A stretch of DNA of 64,000 nt from Pseudomonas californiensis (GCF_021147775.1 NZ_JAGTPK010000025.1:1-64000); one strand, 5' to 3'. Shown: positions 25,865-35,735, counted from the first letter of the stretch. Program-made: numbers and translations. Notes: generated by a model from the sequence alone, not told the origin.

Positions 25865-28108
25865 TCAAGGCGTACGGTTGCGTCGGGTCTCGATGATGTT
25901 CGGCAGTTGCGAGATACGCCCCAGCAACCGGCCCAGCGCATCCAGACCGGGGATCTCGATGGTCAGCGACATCAGCGCCGTGTTGTCTTCCTTGTTCGAG
26001 CGCGTGTTGACTGCCAGCACGTTGATCCGTTCGTTGAGCAGCACCTGGGTCACGTCACGCAGCAAACCGGAACGGTCGTAGGCGCGAATGATGATGTCCA
26101 CCGGATAGGTGAGCACCGGCACCGGCCCCCAACTGACCTGAATGATGCGCTCGGGTTCGCGACCGCCCAATTGCAGCACCGAGGCGCAATCCTGACGGTG
26201 AATGCTCACGCCGCGCCCCTGGGTGATGTAACCGACAATCGCATCACCCGGCAGAGGCTGGCAGCAGCCGGCCATTTGCGTCATCAGATTGCCCACGCCC
26301 TGGATCTGAATATCCCCGCGCTTGCCCGGCTTGTAACCGGTGGCTTTGCGCGGGATCAGCTCCAGCTGCTCGTTCATGCGGTCCGGTTCGACCTGCTGCT
26401 GAGCCAGATTGACCAGTTGCGCCAGGCGCAAGTCGCCGGCGCCCAACGCTGCGAACATGTCGTCGTCGGTCTTGTGGTTGGCCTTTTCTGCCAGCTTGTC
26501 GAAGTCGACCTGCGGCAGTGCAAGGCGCGCCAGTTCACGTTCCAGCAGGGATTTACCGGCTGCGACGTTCTGGTCGCGTGCCTGCAATTTGAACCAGTGA
26601 ACGATCTTGGCCCGCGCCCGCGAGGTGGTGATGTAACCCAGGTTCGAGTTCAGCCAGTCGCGGCTTGGCGTGCCGTGCTTGCTGGTGATGATCTCGACCT
26701 GTTCACCGGTCTGCAGGCTGTAATTGAGCGGAACGATACGGCCGTTGATCTTCGCGCCCCGGCAATTGTGGCCGATCTCGGTGTGCACCCGATACGCGAA
26801 GTCCAGCGGTGTGGCGCCCTTGGGCAAGTCAATGGCATGGCCGTCCGGGGTAAAGACGTAAACACGATCCGGCTCGATATCGACCCGCAACTGTTCCGCC
26901 AGACCGCCGATGTCGCCCAGCTCTTCGTGCCATTCCAGCACCTGACGCAGCCAGGAAATTTTCTCTTCATAATGGTTGGACCCCGATTTGACGTCGGTGC
27001 CCTTGTAACGCCAGTGCGCACAAACGCCCAGTTCGGCCTCTTCGTGCATTGCGTGGGTACGAATCTGGACTTCGAGTACCTTGCCTTCAGGCCCGATAAC
27101 AGCCGTGTGCAGCGAGCGGTAGCCGTTCTCCTTGGGGTTGGCGATGTAGTCGTCGAACTCTTTGGGAATATGCCGCCACAACGTATGCACGATACCCAGC
27201 GCGGTGTAGCAGTCGCGCATTTCCGGCACAAGGACCCGAACCGCACGCACGTCGTAGATCTGGCTGAACGCCAGACCCTTGCGCTGCATTTTGCGCCAGA
27301 TGGAATAGATGTGTTTGGCACGCCCACTGATGTCGGCCTTGACGCCAGTGGCCTGCAACTCGTTGTCGAGCTGGGACATGACGTCGCTGATGAACCGCTC
27401 GCGGTCTAGCCGACGCTCATGCAGCAACTTGGCGATCTGCTTGTACTGATCAGGCTCGAGGTAGCGGAAAGACAGGTCTTCCAGCTCCCACTTGATGTGA
27501 CCGATACCCAGGCGATGGGCCAGCGGCGCGTAGATGTCGAAGACTTCACGTGCCACCCGGTTGCGCTTCTCGTCGTCGGCGTTTTTCACCGCACGTATCG
27601 CACACGTCCTTTCGGCCAGCTTGATCAGCGCTACGCGGACGTCGTCGACCATTGCCACCAGCATCTTGCGCAGGTTTTCGACTTGCGCCTGACTGCCCAG
27701 CACCAGTGACTGGCGAGGGCTCAGGCTGGCGCTGATGGCGGCCATGCGCAGCACACCGTCAATCAGCTTGGCAACCGTCGCGCCGAAGCGTTGTTCGACG
27801 TCCTGCAACGGGATCACGCCTTCGCGCACACCGCGGTAAATGACCGCCGCGACCAGGGAATCCTGATCCAGCTTGAGGTCAGCGAGGATCTCTGCGATTT
27901 CCAGACCGGTCTGGAAACTCGAGGTGCCGTCTGCCCAGTGATTCTTCAGTTCCTTGTCGTTGCGCTCGGCTTGCCGGGCGAACTCACAGGCCTGCTTCAT
28001 GACTTCCCGGTCCAGGACCAGGTCAACGCTGACAATATGATCAAGCCATGCGTCGAGATTGATACTGCCGTCTGTGTTTATCGGCTGGTGCGCTCTCACC
28101 TGTACCAT
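25865..28108 (-). CDS. relA: GTP pyrophosphokinase RelA ((p)ppGpp synthetase)
   Basis: RelA, 747 residues, makes (p)ppGpp at stalled ribosomes. The N-terminal hydrolase-like domain lacks the His-Asp pair: the expected HD position reads IYRGVREG, as in monofunctional RelA. The synthetase domain has EFDD (the RelA type of substrate-binding motif), GYRSLHTAV and VQIRTHAMHEEAE. TGS follows (VFTPDGHAIDLPKGATPLDFAY), then the zinc-finger region and a C-terminal ACT domain. I chose the ATG at 28108 (MVQVRAHQPI), the usual RelA start. A hairpin separates it from mazG. Confidence 0.95.
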   Translation of the reverse strand: MVQVRAHQPINTDGSINLDAWLDHIVSVDLVLDREVMKQACEFARQAERNDKELKNHWADGTSSFQTGLEIAEILADLKLDQDSLVAAVIYRGVREGVIPLQDVEQRFGATVAKLIDGVLRMAAISASLSPRQSLVLGSQAQVENLRKMLVAMVDDVRVALIKLAERTCAIRAVKNADDEKRNRVAREVFDIYAPLAHRLGIGHIKWELEDLSFRYLEPDQYKQIAKLLHERRLDRERFISDVMSQLDNELQATGVKADISGRAKHIYSIWRKMQRKGLAFSQIYDVRAVRVLVPEMRDCYTALGIVHTLWRHIPKEFDDYIANPKENGYRSLHTAVIGPEGKVLEVQIRTHAMHEEAELGVCAHWRYKGTDVKSGSNHYEEKISWLRQVLEWHEELGDIGGLAEQLRVDIEPDRVYVFTPDGHAIDLPKGATPLDFAYRVHTEIGHNCRGAKINGRIVPLNYSLQTGEQVEIITSKHGTPSRDWLNSNLGYITTSRARAKIVHWFKLQARDQNVAAGKSLLERELARLALPQVDFDKLAEKANHKTDDDMFAALGAGDLRLAQLVNLAQQQVEPDRMNEQLELIPRKATGYKPGKRGDIQIQGVGNLMTQMAGCCQPLPGDAIVGYITQGRGVSIHRQDCASVLQLGGREPERIIQVSWGPVPVLTYPVDIIIRAYDRSGLLRDVTQVLLNERINVLAVNTRSNKEDNTALMSLTIEIPGLDALGRLLGRISQLPNIIETRRNRTP

Positions 28109-28265
28109 GCTGCTTACCTTCCCTACGGCGCGATGAATAGCGCCATCAGTCGCCAGCCTTCTGAGCGAATGCCACTTGCCGGGCAAGCAAGGACCGGCAT
28201 TCGCGGGCCAGTCGGATTAAATGAGATTCCCTGTCAGCACCAGATTCGATCCAATGAACCGCTGC

Positions 28266-29621
28266 TCACTTACTCATTTCAAATAAAGCCATCGCCTCGA
28301 CATGCGCCGTCTGTGGAAACATATCGAGGATTCCGGCACGTTTTAATCGGTAGCCCTGATTGACCAATTCGACCGTGTCGCGAGCCAAAGTTGCCGGGTT
28401 GCATGAAACATAAAGCAACCGTCGGGCGCCTGATTTCCTGATCTGGCGAACCACTTCAAATGCACCGTCACGCGGTGGGTCCAAGAGTACCGCAGAAACC
28501 CCCTCCACCGCCCAACTCGCTTGCGTCAATGGCTGGGAAAGATCTGCCTGAAAAAACTGCACATTGGGCAGATCATTACTCATTGCGTTGGCAGCCGCAC
28601 GTTCGACCATGGTCGCAACACCCTCTACCGCCACTACGTCCCTGGCGCGCTTTGCCAATGGCAAGGCGAAATTGCCAAGCCCGCAGAACAGGTCCATGAC
28701 CCGCTCGTCAGCTTCAGGAGCGAGCCAGTTCAAGGCCTGCTCGATCATCGCGGTGTTGACCGCCGCGTTGACTTGGATGAAATCTCCTGGACGCCAGGCC
28801 AGTTGCAGGTTCCAGGGCTCGAGCCGGTAACCCAACGTATGCTCGGGGTCAAAGGGGTGCGGATCGCCTTCACCGTGCAACCAGAGTTGCGCGCCATGTC
28901 TGCTGCAGAATGCCTGCAGCAGCGCCAGATCCGCTTCGGCCAATGGTGCGGTGTGGCGCAGCAACAATGCCGTGGACGTACCACTGAACAGCTCGACATG
29001 CCCAAGCGCCTGCGGCTTGCTGAAACTTTTCAGCATCCCGGGCAGTTCATTCATGATTGGTTGCAAGGCTTGTACCAGTACCGGGCATTCGTCGATGCTG
29101 ACGATGTCCTGGCTGGCCGCCGCACGGAAGCCCACGTCCAGCCGTTTGGCCTTGGCGTCCCAGCGAACAGCCACTCGTGCACGTCTGCGATAGGCCAGTT
29201 CATGCCCGCTCAACGGCGCAGCCCACTCGTCCGGCACCACATTCGCGACACGCAGCAACTGCTCGGCGAGCATGCGCTGTTTGAGGGCAAGCTGTTCCTC
29301 ATGGGGCACATGCTGAACACTGCAGCCACCACAACGGCCGAAATGTTTGCACGCAGGCTCGCGGCGCAGATCGCTGGCCTTGAGCACACGCTCGGTGCGC
29401 GCTTCGACGACCTTGCCTCGGGCACTGAGCACCCGGGCTTCGACCTCTTCACCTGCAAGACTGCCAGCGACAAACCAGGTTCGACCGTCGACAAACGCCA
29501 ACCCACGTCCGTCATCGCACAGACGTTCGATGGTCAGGAGCTGCTTTTTACCCACCGGCACCTGCACGGTCTTGACGCCGCCCGCTGGCTGGAAGCGCAG
29601 GCCCCTTTCATGCTTGGCCAT
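28266..29621 (-). CDS. rlmD: 23S rRNA (uracil-1939-C5)-methyltransferase
   Basis: RlmD (RumA), 451 residues, methylates U1939 of 23S rRNA with SAM. An N-terminal TRAM domain is followed by the iron-sulfur cysteines CKHFGRCGGC (about residues 91-100) and another in DECPVLVQ. The methyltransferase domain has DLFCGLGNFALPLAKRA and the catalytic LYVSCNPATLARD. Its ATG shares one base with the cysM stop (TGATG). Confidence 0.95.
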   Translation of the reverse strand: MAKHERGLRFQPAGGVKTVQVPVGKKQLLTIERLCDDGRGLAFVDGRTWFVAGSLAGEEVEARVLSARGKVVEARTERVLKASDLRREPACKHFGRCGGCSVQHVPHEEQLALKQRMLAEQLLRVANVVPDEWAAPLSGHELAYRRRARVAVRWDAKAKRLDVGFRAAASQDIVSIDECPVLVQALQPIMNELPGMLKSFSKPQALGHVELFSGTSTALLLRHTAPLAEADLALLQAFCSRHGAQLWLHGEGDPHPFDPEHTLGYRLEPWNLQLAWRPGDFIQVNAAVNTAMIEQALNWLAPEADERVMDLFCGLGNFALPLAKRARDVVAVEGVATMVERAAANAMSNDLPNVQFFQADLSQPLTQASWAVEGVSAVLLDPPRDGAFEVVRQIRKSGARRLLYVSCNPATLARDTVELVNQGYRLKRAGILDMFPQTAHVEAMALFEMSK

Positions 29622-30523
29622 CAGTTGGGCGCATCGTAAACGCCGGTCGACAGGTAACGGTCGCCTCGGTCACAGATGATGCCCACAATCACGGCGTTTT
29701 CGACTTCACGGGAAAGACGCAACATCCCCGCCACCGAACCGCCCGACGACACGCCGCAGAAGACGCCCTCTTCACGGGCCAGCCGGCGCATGGTGTCTTC
29801 AGCTTCGGTCTGGCCCATGTCGATGATGCGATCAACGCGATCAGCCTGATAAATCTTCGGCAGGTACTCATGCGGCCAACGACGAATACCGGGGATCGAC
29901 GCCCCTTCCATCGGCTGCAGACCGACGATCTGCACGTTCGGATTCTGCTCTTTCAAATAGCGCGAAGTGCCCATGATGGTGCCAGTAGTGCCCATCGAGC
30001 TGACGAAGTGGGTAATGGTCCCGCCTGTCTGCCGCCAGAGTTCCGGTCCGGTAGAGGTGTAGTGCGCTTCGGGGTTGTCGCCGTTGGCGAACTGATCGAG
30101 CACTTTGCCGCGGCCTTCGGCCTGCATGCGCTCAGCCAGATCCCGCGCGCCTTCCATGCCTTCTTCACGGGTGACGAGAATCAGTTCGGCGCCATAGGCG
30201 GTCATCGCCACCTTGCGCTCGGTGCTGGAGTTGTCCGGCATGATCAGGATCATGCGGTAGCCTTTGATCGCGGCGGCCATGGCCAGGGCGATGCCGGTAT
30301 TGCCGGAGGTCGCCTCAATCAGGGTATCGCCGGGCTGGATCTGGCCGCGCAATTCGGCGCGCACGATCATCGACATCGCCGGGCGATCTTTTACCGAGCC
30401 AGCCGGGTTATTACCTTCAAGCTTCAACAAGAGAGTATTGCTGGTGTCACCCGCTAGGCGTTGCAGACGCACCAGCGGGGTGTTGCCGATGAGATCGGCA
30501 ATGGTTTGGTACTGCTGGGTCAT
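29621..30523 (-). CDS. cysM: Cysteine synthase B
   Basis: CysM, 300 residues, a PLP enzyme that forms cysteine from O-acetylserine and sulfide or thiosulfate. The PLP lysine is in NNPAGSVKDRPA, the substrate loop is EATSGNTGIALAM, and the phosphate-binding glycines lie in GVSSGGSVAG. The ATG at 30523 (MTQQYQTIADLIGNTPLVRL) is the usual start. It is divergent from gacS, as in other pseudomonads, and translationally linked to rlmD. Confidence 0.95.
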   Translation of the reverse strand: MTQQYQTIADLIGNTPLVRLQRLAGDTSNTLLLKLEGNNPAGSVKDRPAMSMIVRAELRGQIQPGDTLIEATSGNTGIALAMAAAIKGYRMILIMPDNSSTERKVAMTAYGAELILVTREEGMEGARDLAERMQAEGRGKVLDQFANGDNPEAHYTSTGPELWRQTGGTITHFVSSMGTTGTIMGTSRYLKEQNPNVQIVGLQPMEGASIPGIRRWPHEYLPKIYQADRVDRIIDMGQTEAEDTMRRLAREEGVFCGVSSGGSVAGMLRLSREVENAVIVGIICDRGDRYLSTGVYDAPN

Positions 30524-30826
30524 GGCGTATTCGCAATCCAGACTGCGGGGGCGCCTATCATAACGGCAAACGCCCAAAGCCCATATCACGCAAAGTGCGC
30601 GACATATAGCTAAAAAGAATAAGCGACAGTTTCATAACATGCTGCTGCCCGTCCGTTCGGTGCGCACCAGGGTCGCCCGCGCAGCTCTTCCCCACCTGAT
30701 TGCCGGGGCAGCGCAGTAAACTGCCCAGGCTGCCGGTAAATGGCTAAACTCGACAGCTTGTGCCGATACAGGATGGCAGAACGTGCCTGATATCGACGGA
30801 CGGATACCGGTTGCTGGAGAAAAGGC
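30524..30826. other. Divergent spacer between cysM and gacS
   Basis: About 300 bases containing the promoters of both genes. I could not pick out a reliable -35/-10 pair, and saw no strong palindrome or convincing small gene. Confidence 0.35.
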
Positions 30827-33580
30827 GTGCTGAACAAGCTGGGTATAAAAGGCCGCGTGTTGCTGTTGACCATCCTGCCCGCCACATTGATGGCTGCGGT
30901 GCTGGGTGGCTATTTCACCTGGATGCAGCTTTATGAGCTGCAAACCCAGCTGCTGCAACGCGGCGAGATGATCGCGCAGGAGCTTGCGCCCTTGTCTGCC
31001 AATGCGCTGGGCCGCAAGGACCGAATTCTACTGAGCCGCATCGCCACGCAAACACTTGAGCAGGCAGATGTGCGCGCAGTGTCGTTCCTCGATGTCGACC
31101 GAAGCGAGCTGGCGCACGCGGGCCCGACCATGATCAGCCCGACGCCGATCGGCAACGCCACACAGTTGCTCAATGTCTCGGGCAATGACGCTACCCGTTA
31201 TCTGCTGCCGGTCTTCGGCCACCAACGGCATCTCACCAGCCCTATCATCCCCGCCGAAGCCGATACGCTGCTGGGCTGGGTCGAGCTTGAGATTTCCCAC
31301 AGCGGCACGCTGTTGCGCGGCTATCGAAGCCTGTTTGCCAGCCTGTTGCTGATCGCCAGCGGTCTGGCCCTGACCGCGATTCTAGCGGTGCGCATGAGCC
31401 GCACCATCAACGGCCCGCTGAGCCAGATCAAGCAGGCCGTCGCGCAACTCAAGGACGGTAACCTGGCCACTCGCCTGCCACCGCTGGGCAGTCGCGAGCT
31501 GGATGAACTGGCGTCCGGCATCAACCGCATGGCCGCAACCCTGCAGAATGCGCAGGAAGAGCTGCAAATGAGCGTCGATCAGGCAACTGAAGACGTCAGG
31601 CAGAACCTGGAAACCATCGAGATTCAGAACATCGAACTTGATCTGGCGCGCAAGGAGGCCCTTGAGGCCAGCCGGATCAAATCCGAATTTCTGGCCAACA
31701 TGAGCCACGAAATCCGCACCCCGCTGAACGGCATCCTCGGCTTCACCCACTTGCTGCAAAAAAGCGAGCTGACGCCGCGCCAGTACGATTACCTGGGCAC
31801 CATCGAAAAATCCGCCGACAACTTGTTAAGCATCATTAACGAGATTCTCGATTTCTCGAAAATCGAGGCCGGCAAGCTGGTGCTGGACAACGTACCCTTC
31901 AACCTGCGTGACTTGTTGCAGGACACCCTGACCATCCTCGCCCCGGCAGCCCACGCCAAACAGCTGGAACTGGTCAGCCTGGTCTACCGGGATACGCCGT
32001 TGGCCCTGTCGGGTGACCCACTGCGCCTGCGTCAGATCCTGACCAATCTGGTCAGCAACGCCATCAAGTTTACCCGTGAGGGCACCATCGTCGCCCGTGC
32101 CATGCTCGAAGACGAAACCGAGGAACACGCGCAACTGCGCATCAGCGTGCAGGACACCGGCATTGGTCTGTCGAGCCAGGACGTGCGCGCGCTGTTCCAG
32201 GCGTTCAGCCAGGCCGACAATTCGATCTCTCGCCAACCGGGTGGCACCGGCCTGGGCCTGGTGATTTCCAAGCGCCTCATCGAACAGATGGGTGGCGAAA
32301 TCGGTGTCGACAGTACGCCAGGCGAAGGTTCGGAGTTCTGGATCAGCCTGAGCCTGCCCAAGGCCCGTGAAGACAAGGAAGAAACGGCCAACTTGCCGTT
32401 GAACGGCCTGCGCGCCGCCGTGCTCGAACACCACGACCTGGCGCGTCAGGCGCTGGAGCACCAACTGGAAGACTGCGGTTTGCAGACGCTGGTGTTCAAT
32501 AATCTTGAAAGCCTGCTCAATGGCGTCACCGCTGCTCACCAGACACCGCTTTCAATCGACCTCGCTGTGCTGGGCGTCACCGCACTGGAAATCTCGCCGG
32601 AACGGTTGCGCCAGCACATCTGGGACCTGGAAAACCTCGACTGCAAAGTGATGGTGCTGTGCCCTACCACCGAACACGCGCTGTTCCAGCTGTCAGTGCA
32701 TGACGTCTATACCCAGTTGCAGGCCAAACCTGCCTGCAACCGCAAGCTGCAAAAGGCACTGACCGAGCTGATCGCACCCAAGGCCGTTCGCAACGACGTC
32801 AGCCTGCCACTCTCGAGCCGGGCACCGCGCGTGCTGTGCGTGGACGACAACCCTGCCAACCTGCTGCTGGTCCAGACCCTGCTTGAAGATATGGGCGCTG
32901 ACGTGATGGCGGTCGATGGCGGTTACGCAGCGCTGAGCGCAGTGCAGCAAGAAGCCTTCGACCTGGTGCTGATGGACGTGCAAATGCCGGGCATGGACGG
33001 ACGCCAGGCCACTGAAGCGATTCGCGCCTGGGAGGCGGAACGCAACCAGACGTCACTGCCTATCGTGGCACTGACCGCACACGCCATGGCCAATGAAAAA
33101 CGCTCACTGCTGCAAAGCGGCATGGACGATTACCTGACCAAACCGATCAGCGAGCGGCAGCTGGCGCAAGTGGTACTCAAGTGGACCGGGCTGGCACTGC
33201 GCAACCCGGCGCCAGAACGTCAGGCCGAAACCTTCCACGCGAACGTCGGGCCTCTGGTGCTGGATCACGAGGAAGGGCTGCGACTGGCGGCAGGCAAGGC
33301 GGATCTGGCGGCAGACATGCTGGCCATGTTGCTGGCCTCGCTGGATGCCGACCGTGAGGCGATTCGAGTCGGGCGGGCCAATGAGGACACGCAGAGCCTG
33401 ATCGAACGCATCCACCGCCTGCATGGCGCGACGCGTTACTGTGGCGTTCCACAACTGCGAGCTGCCTGTCAGCGTGCCGAAACCCTGCTTAAACAGGATG
33501 CGCCGCACACTGATGACGCGCTGGATGATCTGGACAAAGCCATCACTCGTCTCGCCGCCGAGGCGCGTGTGACGGCGTGA
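30827..33580 (+). CDS. gacS: Hybrid sensor histidine kinase GacS (LemA)
   Basis: GacS, 917 residues, the membrane sensor of the Gac/Rsm cascade; it activates GacA and so the small RNAs that relieve RsmA repression, controlling virulence and secondary metabolism. Order: membrane span (about 10-30), periplasmic sensor, second span near 165-185, HAMP, HisKA with the phosphorylated His in MSHEIRTPLNGILGF (about residue 294), ATPase (GTGLGLVISKRL), receiver with DLVLMDVQMPGMDG (Asp about 716), and an HPt domain (RLHGATRYCG, His about 865). It starts with GTG, with GGAG eight bases upstream. Length equals the classic P. syringae LemA. Confidence 0.97.
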   Translation: MLNKLGIKGRVLLLTILPATLMAAVLGGYFTWMQLYELQTQLLQRGEMIAQELAPLSANALGRKDRILLSRIATQTLEQADVRAVSFLDVDRSELAHAGPTMISPTPIGNATQLLNVSGNDATRYLLPVFGHQRHLTSPIIPAEADTLLGWVELEISHSGTLLRGYRSLFASLLLIASGLALTAILAVRMSRTINGPLSQIKQAVAQLKDGNLATRLPPLGSRELDELASGINRMAATLQNAQEELQMSVDQATEDVRQNLETIEIQNIELDLARKEALEASRIKSEFLANMSHEIRTPLNGILGFTHLLQKSELTPRQYDYLGTIEKSADNLLSIINEILDFSKIEAGKLVLDNVPFNLRDLLQDTLTILAPAAHAKQLELVSLVYRDTPLALSGDPLRLRQILTNLVSNAIKFTREGTIVARAMLEDETEEHAQLRISVQDTGIGLSSQDVRALFQAFSQADNSISRQPGGTGLGLVISKRLIEQMGGEIGVDSTPGEGSEFWISLSLPKAREDKEETANLPLNGLRAAVLEHHDLARQALEHQLEDCGLQTLVFNNLESLLNGVTAAHQTPLSIDLAVLGVTALEISPERLRQHIWDLENLDCKVMVLCPTTEHALFQLSVHDVYTQLQAKPACNRKLQKALTELIAPKAVRNDVSLPLSSRAPRVLCVDDNPANLLLVQTLLEDMGADVMAVDGGYAALSAVQQEAFDLVLMDVQMPGMDGRQATEAIRAWEAERNQTSLPIVALTAHAMANEKRSLLQSGMDDYLTKPISERQLAQVVLKWTGLALRNPAPERQAETFHANVGPLVLDHEEGLRLAAGKADLAADMLAMLLASLDADREAIRVGRANEDTQSLIERIHRLHGATRYCGVPQLRAACQRAETLLKQDAPHTDDALDDLDKAITRLAAEARVTA

Positions 33581-33583
33581 TAA

Positions 33584-33817
33584 AGCCCGCAGGCCCTCGT
33601 CAGCAAACAGAACGCCGCCCGGCCGACTCGCAATGTGAAGCACGACCACCGCCAGAGCCTGCCCTTGCAGGACGAAATATTGGCGCGGCTGCTGACTTTT
33701 CCTGATGTGGTGATGGCGGCATTGACCAAAGGAGCACCCGGCGGCATCGCGCAGACAACTTTCGGCAGCAGTGTCGTCTGGTCGGCTGGCACGCCGCAGA
33801 ATCGGGTAGAGGGTTAA
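33584..33817 (+). pseudogene. Possible gene relic or repeat-derived frame after gacS
   Basis: An open frame without an ATG runs from 33584 to a TAA at 33815. It reads like real protein (for example LPLQDEILARLLTFPDVV, then TKGAPGGIAQTTFGSSVVW). A GTG at 33635 could start it, but there is no good ribosome site. Its first 30 bases match a REP-like sequence at 15635 and 36398. The antisense frame is also open. It may be the tail of a decayed gene or a dispersed repeat. Most of 33581-33862 is this frame. Confidence 0.25.
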
Positions 33818-33862
33818 CCTCGCGTCACTGCGTGATAGGATGCGCGCAATTTTGGAGGACCC

Positions 33863-34300
33863 ATGGTCGAACACGATTTTCGCTACAGCATGCTCAACCC
33901 GCAGCACACCTTGACCGAGTGCAAAACGATGGCGCCTGGCCGCTATCAGGTCACTGGTAACGGCGGCTCCATTCACAATAACGATCAGTTGCTGGTGACC
34001 ATCAAGGGCAGCAAGAGCCTTTATATGCGTTTGGTCGTGGAGAAAGTTCGCCATTTGATCAATCCGCCCGGTCAATGGGTGGCGGTGGCCAACGGCCCTG
34101 TTTTCGACGAGCTAGCGATCCACCAGTGGCAAGTCCATTGCGACAGTTGCGCTGCCGAGCTGAACTTCGAGTTCATGGTCGAGAGCAAGCTGGGCGTGAA
34201 GGCGCAGAAACCCGCAGCCACCGCGCGCATTGCGGAGCTGGGTTGGAAAACCGAAGGCGAAAAGCACCTCTGCAAGAAGTGCCAGGGGAAAGCGGTATGA
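33863..34300 (+). CDS. Conserved hypothetical protein with C-terminal CxxC pair
   Basis: A 145-residue soluble protein of unknown function. Two CxxC pairs, CDSC near residue 94 and CKKC near residue 139, could hold a zinc ion. There is no signal peptide. A short GGAGG precedes the ATG at 33863. It overlaps the HslJ-like lipoprotein gene by four bases (ATGA), so both are probably made together. A -10-like sequence (GATAGGATG) lies near 33834. Confidence 0.75.
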   Translation: MVEHDFRYSMLNPQHTLTECKTMAPGRYQVTGNGGSIHNNDQLLVTIKGSKSLYMRLVVEKVRHLINPPGQWVAVANGPVFDELAIHQWQVHCDSCAAELNFEFMVESKLGVKAQKPAATARIAELGWKTEGEKHLCKKCQGKAV

Positions 34301-34704
34301 AACGACTGGCGCTCTTGAGCCTGATCGGTGGCGCTTTGCTGGCTGGCTGCACAGCCGACCCACTGCCCATCCGTCAGGACAAAAGCTACGTACTGGAATG
34401 GATCGGCGAACGTCCACTCATGGACAACAGCCGTCTGACGATGACCCTGGGGGCCGATGGTCGCGCTTACGGCAACGCCGGGTGCAATCACTGGTTCGCG
34501 CCCTACACGCTGAACAATCACACCATCAGCTTCGGCGCCGTGGGCAAGACCCGCAAGATGTGCGCACCAGCGTTGATGGAACAGGAACAACGCTTTATCA
34601 AAGCGCTGTCCACCGTGCAACGCTGGGACATTTCGCCCATCGACCAATTGCGCCTGTGGCCACTTGAAGGCAAGCCGTTGCGGTTCTGGCTTGAAGACAG
34701 CTGA
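34297..34704 (+). CDS. META/HslJ-type lipoprotein
   Basis: A 135-residue lipoprotein with lipobox LLAGCTA (Cys at residue 17) and a META domain: YVLEWIGERPLMDNSRLTMTLGADGRAYGNAGCNHWF, then MCAPALMEQEQRF. HslJ in E. coli is linked to heat shock and novobiocin resistance; the function here is not known. The ATG at 34297 overlaps the previous gene's stop, which fixes the start. Confidence 0.85.
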   Translation: MKRLALLSLIGGALLAGCTADPLPIRQDKSYVLEWIGERPLMDNSRLTMTLGADGRAYGNAGCNHWFAPYTLNNHTISFGAVGKTRKMCAPALMEQEQRFIKALSTVQRWDISPIDQLRLWPLEGKPLRFWLEDS

Positions 34705-34781
34705 TCAGCGCCAGCCCGGTCTGTTCCATCTCGACTCCGTCATCGGATATCAGGGCAAACCGGGCCAGGGCCTGATCGGAA

Positions 34782-35249
34782 TCAACCCTCTCCGCGCAAT
34801 GCCTTGATCTTCTGGGTCACAATGGCCGCCGACTGCTCGCCTAGCAGTTGTTCACGTACCTTGCCCTTGTCGTCGATGATGTACGTCACCGGCAACGCTT
34901 CGGAAGGCGGCAGGTTGTAACGCTCAGCAGGGTCCTGCGCCAGCACGGTGAACTTGATCCCCAGCGCATTGGCAGCGTTCTTCAGTTCGTCGCCCTGCAG
35001 ATTGTCGAAATTGACCCCCAGCACGGTGACCTTGCGATCCTTCAATTGCTCGGACAAGGCATTGAATTCGGGTATTTCGGTACGGCACGGGCCGCACCAT
35101 TCGGCCCAGTAATTGACTACCAGCCAGTGCCCATCGATGCGATCGCTCGCCACCTTCTGGCCATTCTGGTCGGCGCCCAGATCTGCACCGCATCCGCCGA
35201 GCAGCAAGCTGCCCAAAAGTGCCACTGCTGCTGCCAATCGCCTCACCAT
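34782..35249 (-). CDS. TlpA-like thioredoxin-fold lipoprotein
   Basis: A 155-residue membrane-anchored thiol-disulfide oxidoreductase. The lipobox is LLLGGCG, and the thioredoxin domain has the active site WAEWCGPCRTEIP around residues 50-60 and the cis-proline in ALPVTYIID. Probably reduces periplasmic disulfides. The ATG at 35249 starts the lipoprotein signal; longer starts read into the divergent arsC promoter. Convergent with the HslJ-like gene. Confidence 0.87.
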   Translation of the reverse strand: MVRRLAAAVALLGSLLLGGCGADLGADQNGQKVASDRIDGHWLVVNYWAEWCGPCRTEIPEFNALSEQLKDRKVTVLGVNFDNLQGDELKNAANALGIKFTVLAQDPAERYNLPPSEALPVTYIIDDKGKVREQLLGEQSAAIVTQKIKALRGEG

Positions 35250-35381
35250 CTGTGCTTCCTTCCTCGACCCGGTCGACCGGTTACTTATGACGTGTACTGC
35301 GACTATTGACCGCTCTATATGTCGAACAGTGCCGTCGCGTGGGTAGAATACGCGCCACTCCCTACAAGATGCGACCTGCAA

Positions 35382-35735
35382 ATGACCGATCTGACGCTGT
35401 ATCACAACCCGCGCTGCACCAAATCACGCGGCGCGCTGGAACTGCTTCAGGCCCGCGGCCTGACGCCCGACATCGTGCTCTATCTGGAAACGCCCCCCGA
35501 CGCTGCACAATTGCGTGACCTGCTTGGCAAGTTGGGTATCAGTGCCCGTCAGTTGCTGCGCATTGGCGAAGACGATTACAAACAACTGAATCTCGCAGAC
35601 ACAGGCCTGAGCGATGACCAGTTGATCGCTGCGATGGCCGCGCATCCGAAACTCATCGAACGACCGATTCTGGTCGCTGGCGACAAGGCCGCTATCGGTC
35701 GTCCACCCGAGAACGTTCTGGAGATATTGCCGTGA
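35382..35735 (+). CDS. arsC: Arsenate reductase (glutaredoxin type)
   Basis: A 117-residue ArsC-family protein that reduces arsenate with glutathione/glutaredoxin. The catalytic cysteine is in LYHNPRCTKSRGALELL (about residue 12), and the substrate arginines lie in IERPILV. The ATG at 35382 (MTDLTLYHN) is the family start; an upstream ATG in frame lacks homology. TAGAAT at 35344 is a possible -10. The stop overlaps wrbA (GTGA). No arsenic efflux genes are near, and some members act as general thiol enzymes. Confidence 0.88.
   Translation: MTDLTLYHNPRCTKSRGALELLQARGLTPDIVLYLETPPDAAQLRDLLGKLGISARQLLRIGEDDYKQLNLADTGLSDDQLIAAMAAHPKLIERPILVAGDKAAIGRPPENVLEILP

Noticed and set aside
25130..27409. 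Long plus-strand open frame of 759 codons
   Set aside because: It lies wholly antisense to relA and mazG, and its translation is a mirror of GC-rich codon bias; relA is unambiguous.
30610..30885. 91-codon minus-strand frame overlapping the gacS start
   Set aside because: Overlaps the gacS start and the gacS/cysM promoter area, has no domain, and no ribosome site is evident.
34075..34296. N-terminal extension of the HslJ-like protein
   Set aside because: The frame is open upstream, but the region is coding in another frame, and the lipoprotein signal starts at 34297 in an ATGA overlap.
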